64,000 bases of DNA from an uncultured Collinsella sp. GTDB lineage: Bacteria; Actinomycetota; Coriobacteriia; Coriobacteriales; Coriobacteriaceae. The DNA lies in the NCBI GenBank assembly GCA_900548365.1, contig URKM01000001.1, positions 82,506 through 146,505 of the forward strand, written 5' to 3'. The notes under the pieces are model-generated. The model made no database searches. It was not told the origin of the DNA and saw only the letters and a list, made by a program, of their open reading frames with translations. Made by a program: the position numbers and the translations under genes. This document shows, in pieces, positions 62,646 through 64,000 of the stretch. Within the stretch, counting starts at the first letter, position 1, and every line of letters starts with the position of its first letter.

Positions 62646-64000
62646 TTAGAAGTCGGCCAGCTGGGCCTTGAGCGCGGCGATCGTATCGACGAGCTCGGCG
62701 GCGCGGGCGCGCTTGCCCTCGACGATCTCGGGCGCGGCCTTGGCGATGAAGCCCTGGTTGGACAGGGTCTTCTCGGCGCTCGCAAGCTCCTTCTCGGCAG
62801 CCTTGAGCTCCTTCTCCATGCGGGCGCGCTCCGCCTCGAAATCCACGAGGTCGCCCATGACCACGTACGCATCGAAATCCGGACCGGCGAGCGCGATGGC
62901 CTTGTCGGGCTTCGCGAACTCATCGGCGGTCGAAACGGCGAGCTCACTCACGTTTGCCAGATCGCAGATGAAGTCCGCCATGCCGCGAATCGCCTCGGCG
63001 ACCTCGGCCGTGGTCGCCTTGATGTCGCACCGCAGCTCCTGCTTCGGCGAGATGCGGTAGCGAGCGCGGCTCGTGCGGACGTCGGTGACGACGGCGCGCA
63101 TGAGCTCGAAGGACTTCTCGGAAGTCTCGTCGAGGAAGCGCTCGAAATCGGCGGGCTCGGGCCAGGAGGCGATCATGAGGGCCTCGGCGCGCTCGTAGGA
63201 ACCGTCTTCCTTCACATCGAGGTAGCTGGCGGGCATGGTGTCCCAGATCGCCTCGGTGACGAACGGCATGAGCGGGTGCATCAGGCGCAGCGAGGTGTCG
63301 AGCACGAAGATGAGGTTGCGCTGGGCCTGCAGGCGGGCGGCATCGTCCTTGAGACGGGTCTTGGTGACCTCGACATACCAGTCGCAGACCTCGTTCCAGA
63401 AGAAGTTCTGCACGCCGCGGGCCATCTCGCCGAAGGTGTAGTTTTCGATGCCCTCGGTGACCATGCGCACGGCCTTGGCCAGACGGCTGAACATCCAGGC
63501 GTCGGCCGCGGTCTCGGCGACGGGCTCGCCGGGCGTGTAGCCCTCCATGTTCATGAGCAAAAAGCGGCTCGCGTTCCAGATCTTGGTGACGAAGGCGCGG
63601 GCCTGCTCGGTGCGGGCAGAGCCCTTGAGGGCCTTCGTCTTCTTGTCGATGTCGGCGTCGAACTTGACGTCCTGGTTGGTGGTGCACAGCGTCAGCAGGT
63701 TGTAGCGCATGGCGTCGGCGCCGTACATGTCGATGAGGTCCATCGGGTTCACGCCGTTGCCCTTGGACTTGGACATGCGGCTGCCGTCCTTGGCGAGGAT
63801 CGTCGGGTAGATGACGACGTCGTGGAACGGCACCTCGTCGAGGAAATACAGCGAGCTCATGACCATGCGTGCGACCCACAGGGCGATGATGTCGCGCGCG
63901 GTGACGAGCGCGGTGGTGGGGTGATGCCCCTCGAGCTGCTCGGGGTGCTGCGGCCAGCCCTGCGTGGCGAAGGTCCACAGCTGGGAGCTGAACCAGGTGT
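62646..64000 (-). CDS. valS: Valyl-tRNA synthetase (partial, start beyond the window)
   Basis: The 3' 451 codons of ValS; the gene enters from the right edge (residues reading TWFSSQLWTFATQGWP at the boundary). Visible are the KMSKS-type motif as RMSKSKGN, the anticodon-binding helical domain with VTEAIWDTMP, and the C-terminal coiled-coil arm (EKELKAAEKELASAEKTL) that contacts tRNA in ValS. The HIGH motif and editing domain lie outside. Ends 18 bases before a strong terminator. Confidence 0.97.
   Translation of the reverse strand, partial: TWFSSQLWTFATQGWPQHPEQLEGHHPTTALVTARDIIALWVARMVMSSLYFLDEVPFHDVVIYPTILAKDGSRMSKSKGNGVNPMDLIDMYGADAMRYNLLTLCTTNQDVKFDADIDKKTKALKGSARTEQARAFVTKIWNASRFLLMNMEGYTPGEPVAETAADAWMFSRLAKAVRMVTEGIENYTFGEMARGVQNFFWNEVCDWYVEVTKTRLKDDAARLQAQRNLIFVLDTSLRLMHPLMPFVTEAIWDTMPASYLDVKEDGSYERAEALMIASWPEPADFERFLDETSEKSFELMRAVVTDVRTSRARYRISPKQELRCDIKATTAEVAEAIRGMADFICDLANVSELAVSTADEFAKPDKAIALAGPDFDAYVVMGDLVDFEAERARMEKELKAAEKELASAEKTLSNQGFIAKAAPEIVEGKRARAAELVDTIAALKAQLADF

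Overview
The window is a high-GC bacterial chromosome segment that is almost entirely core genome. Gene content and style point to the Actinobacteria, class Coriobacteriia, and most likely a Collinsella-type gut organism. The signs are high GC with good Shine-Dalgarno sites, an actinobacterial SMC/SRP/RNase III cluster, a BspA-like surface protein with SLH-type terminal repeats, and typical coriobacterial short forms of several translation factors. This placement is inferred from remembered family features, not from a search. About 49 protein genes and two tRNA genes are supported; nearly all long plus-strand frames are antisense shadows of minus-strand genes.

Layout. 0-5 kb: ileS (minus) with a T-box leader ending in an intrinsic terminator, a DUF523 gene, and a plus-strand iron-type alcohol/glycerol dehydrogenase. 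5-13.8 kb: an NYN-LOTUS RNA-binding protein, ftsH, a cobalamin adenosyltransferase, a MATE transporter, a SpoU rRNA methylase, a flavodoxin, and a folA-thyA pair. 14-29 kb: a long minus-strand train running asp23-like, fakA-like, recG, rsmD, coaD, a coiled-coil gene, DUF177, rpmF, plsX, acpP, rnc, smc, ftsY and ffh; it joins fatty acid/phospholipid supply, ribosome assembly, chromosome structure and protein targeting.

29-34.2 kb is the only accessory-looking stretch. It has an apparently gene-free 0.5-kb region with a duplicated 30-mer, two identical tRNA-Asn genes each with its own promoter and terminator, a large secreted BspA/SLH-type surface protein, a twice-frameshifted AbiEi/DUF559-like gene, and a tandem hairpin-forming repeat array.

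34.2-45.9 kb: the nusA-type operon (minus), rimP-nusA-infB-rbfA-nrnA-truB-ribF-dnaG-rpoD, coupling transcription, translation initiation, tRNA modification, flavin supply and replication priming. 45.9-54.3 kb: leuS, an IMP dehydrogenase of the protist-like type, a ModE-N regulator, a two-gene operon of a lysine-less PLP-fold protein plus the manganese exporter MntP, and a ThrS lacking the TGS domain. 54.6-64 kb: a membrane zinc-ribbon protein, a three-gene flavoenzyme operon (GlpA-like, FAD/NAD oxidoreductase, DUF1667), a proline peptidase, a secreted coiled-coil/RlpA protein, folC and the 3' part of valS, which runs off the window.

No CRISPR array, prophage, insertion sequence or defence island was seen. 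The observations most worth following are the catalytic-lysine replacement in the PLP-fold protein next to mntP, the zinc-finger tail on NusA with ylxR missing, paired palindromes upstream of the rimP-nusA promoter, the GuaB that matches key residues of the Tritrichomonas foetus enzyme, and the repeat families of the 29-34 kb island.
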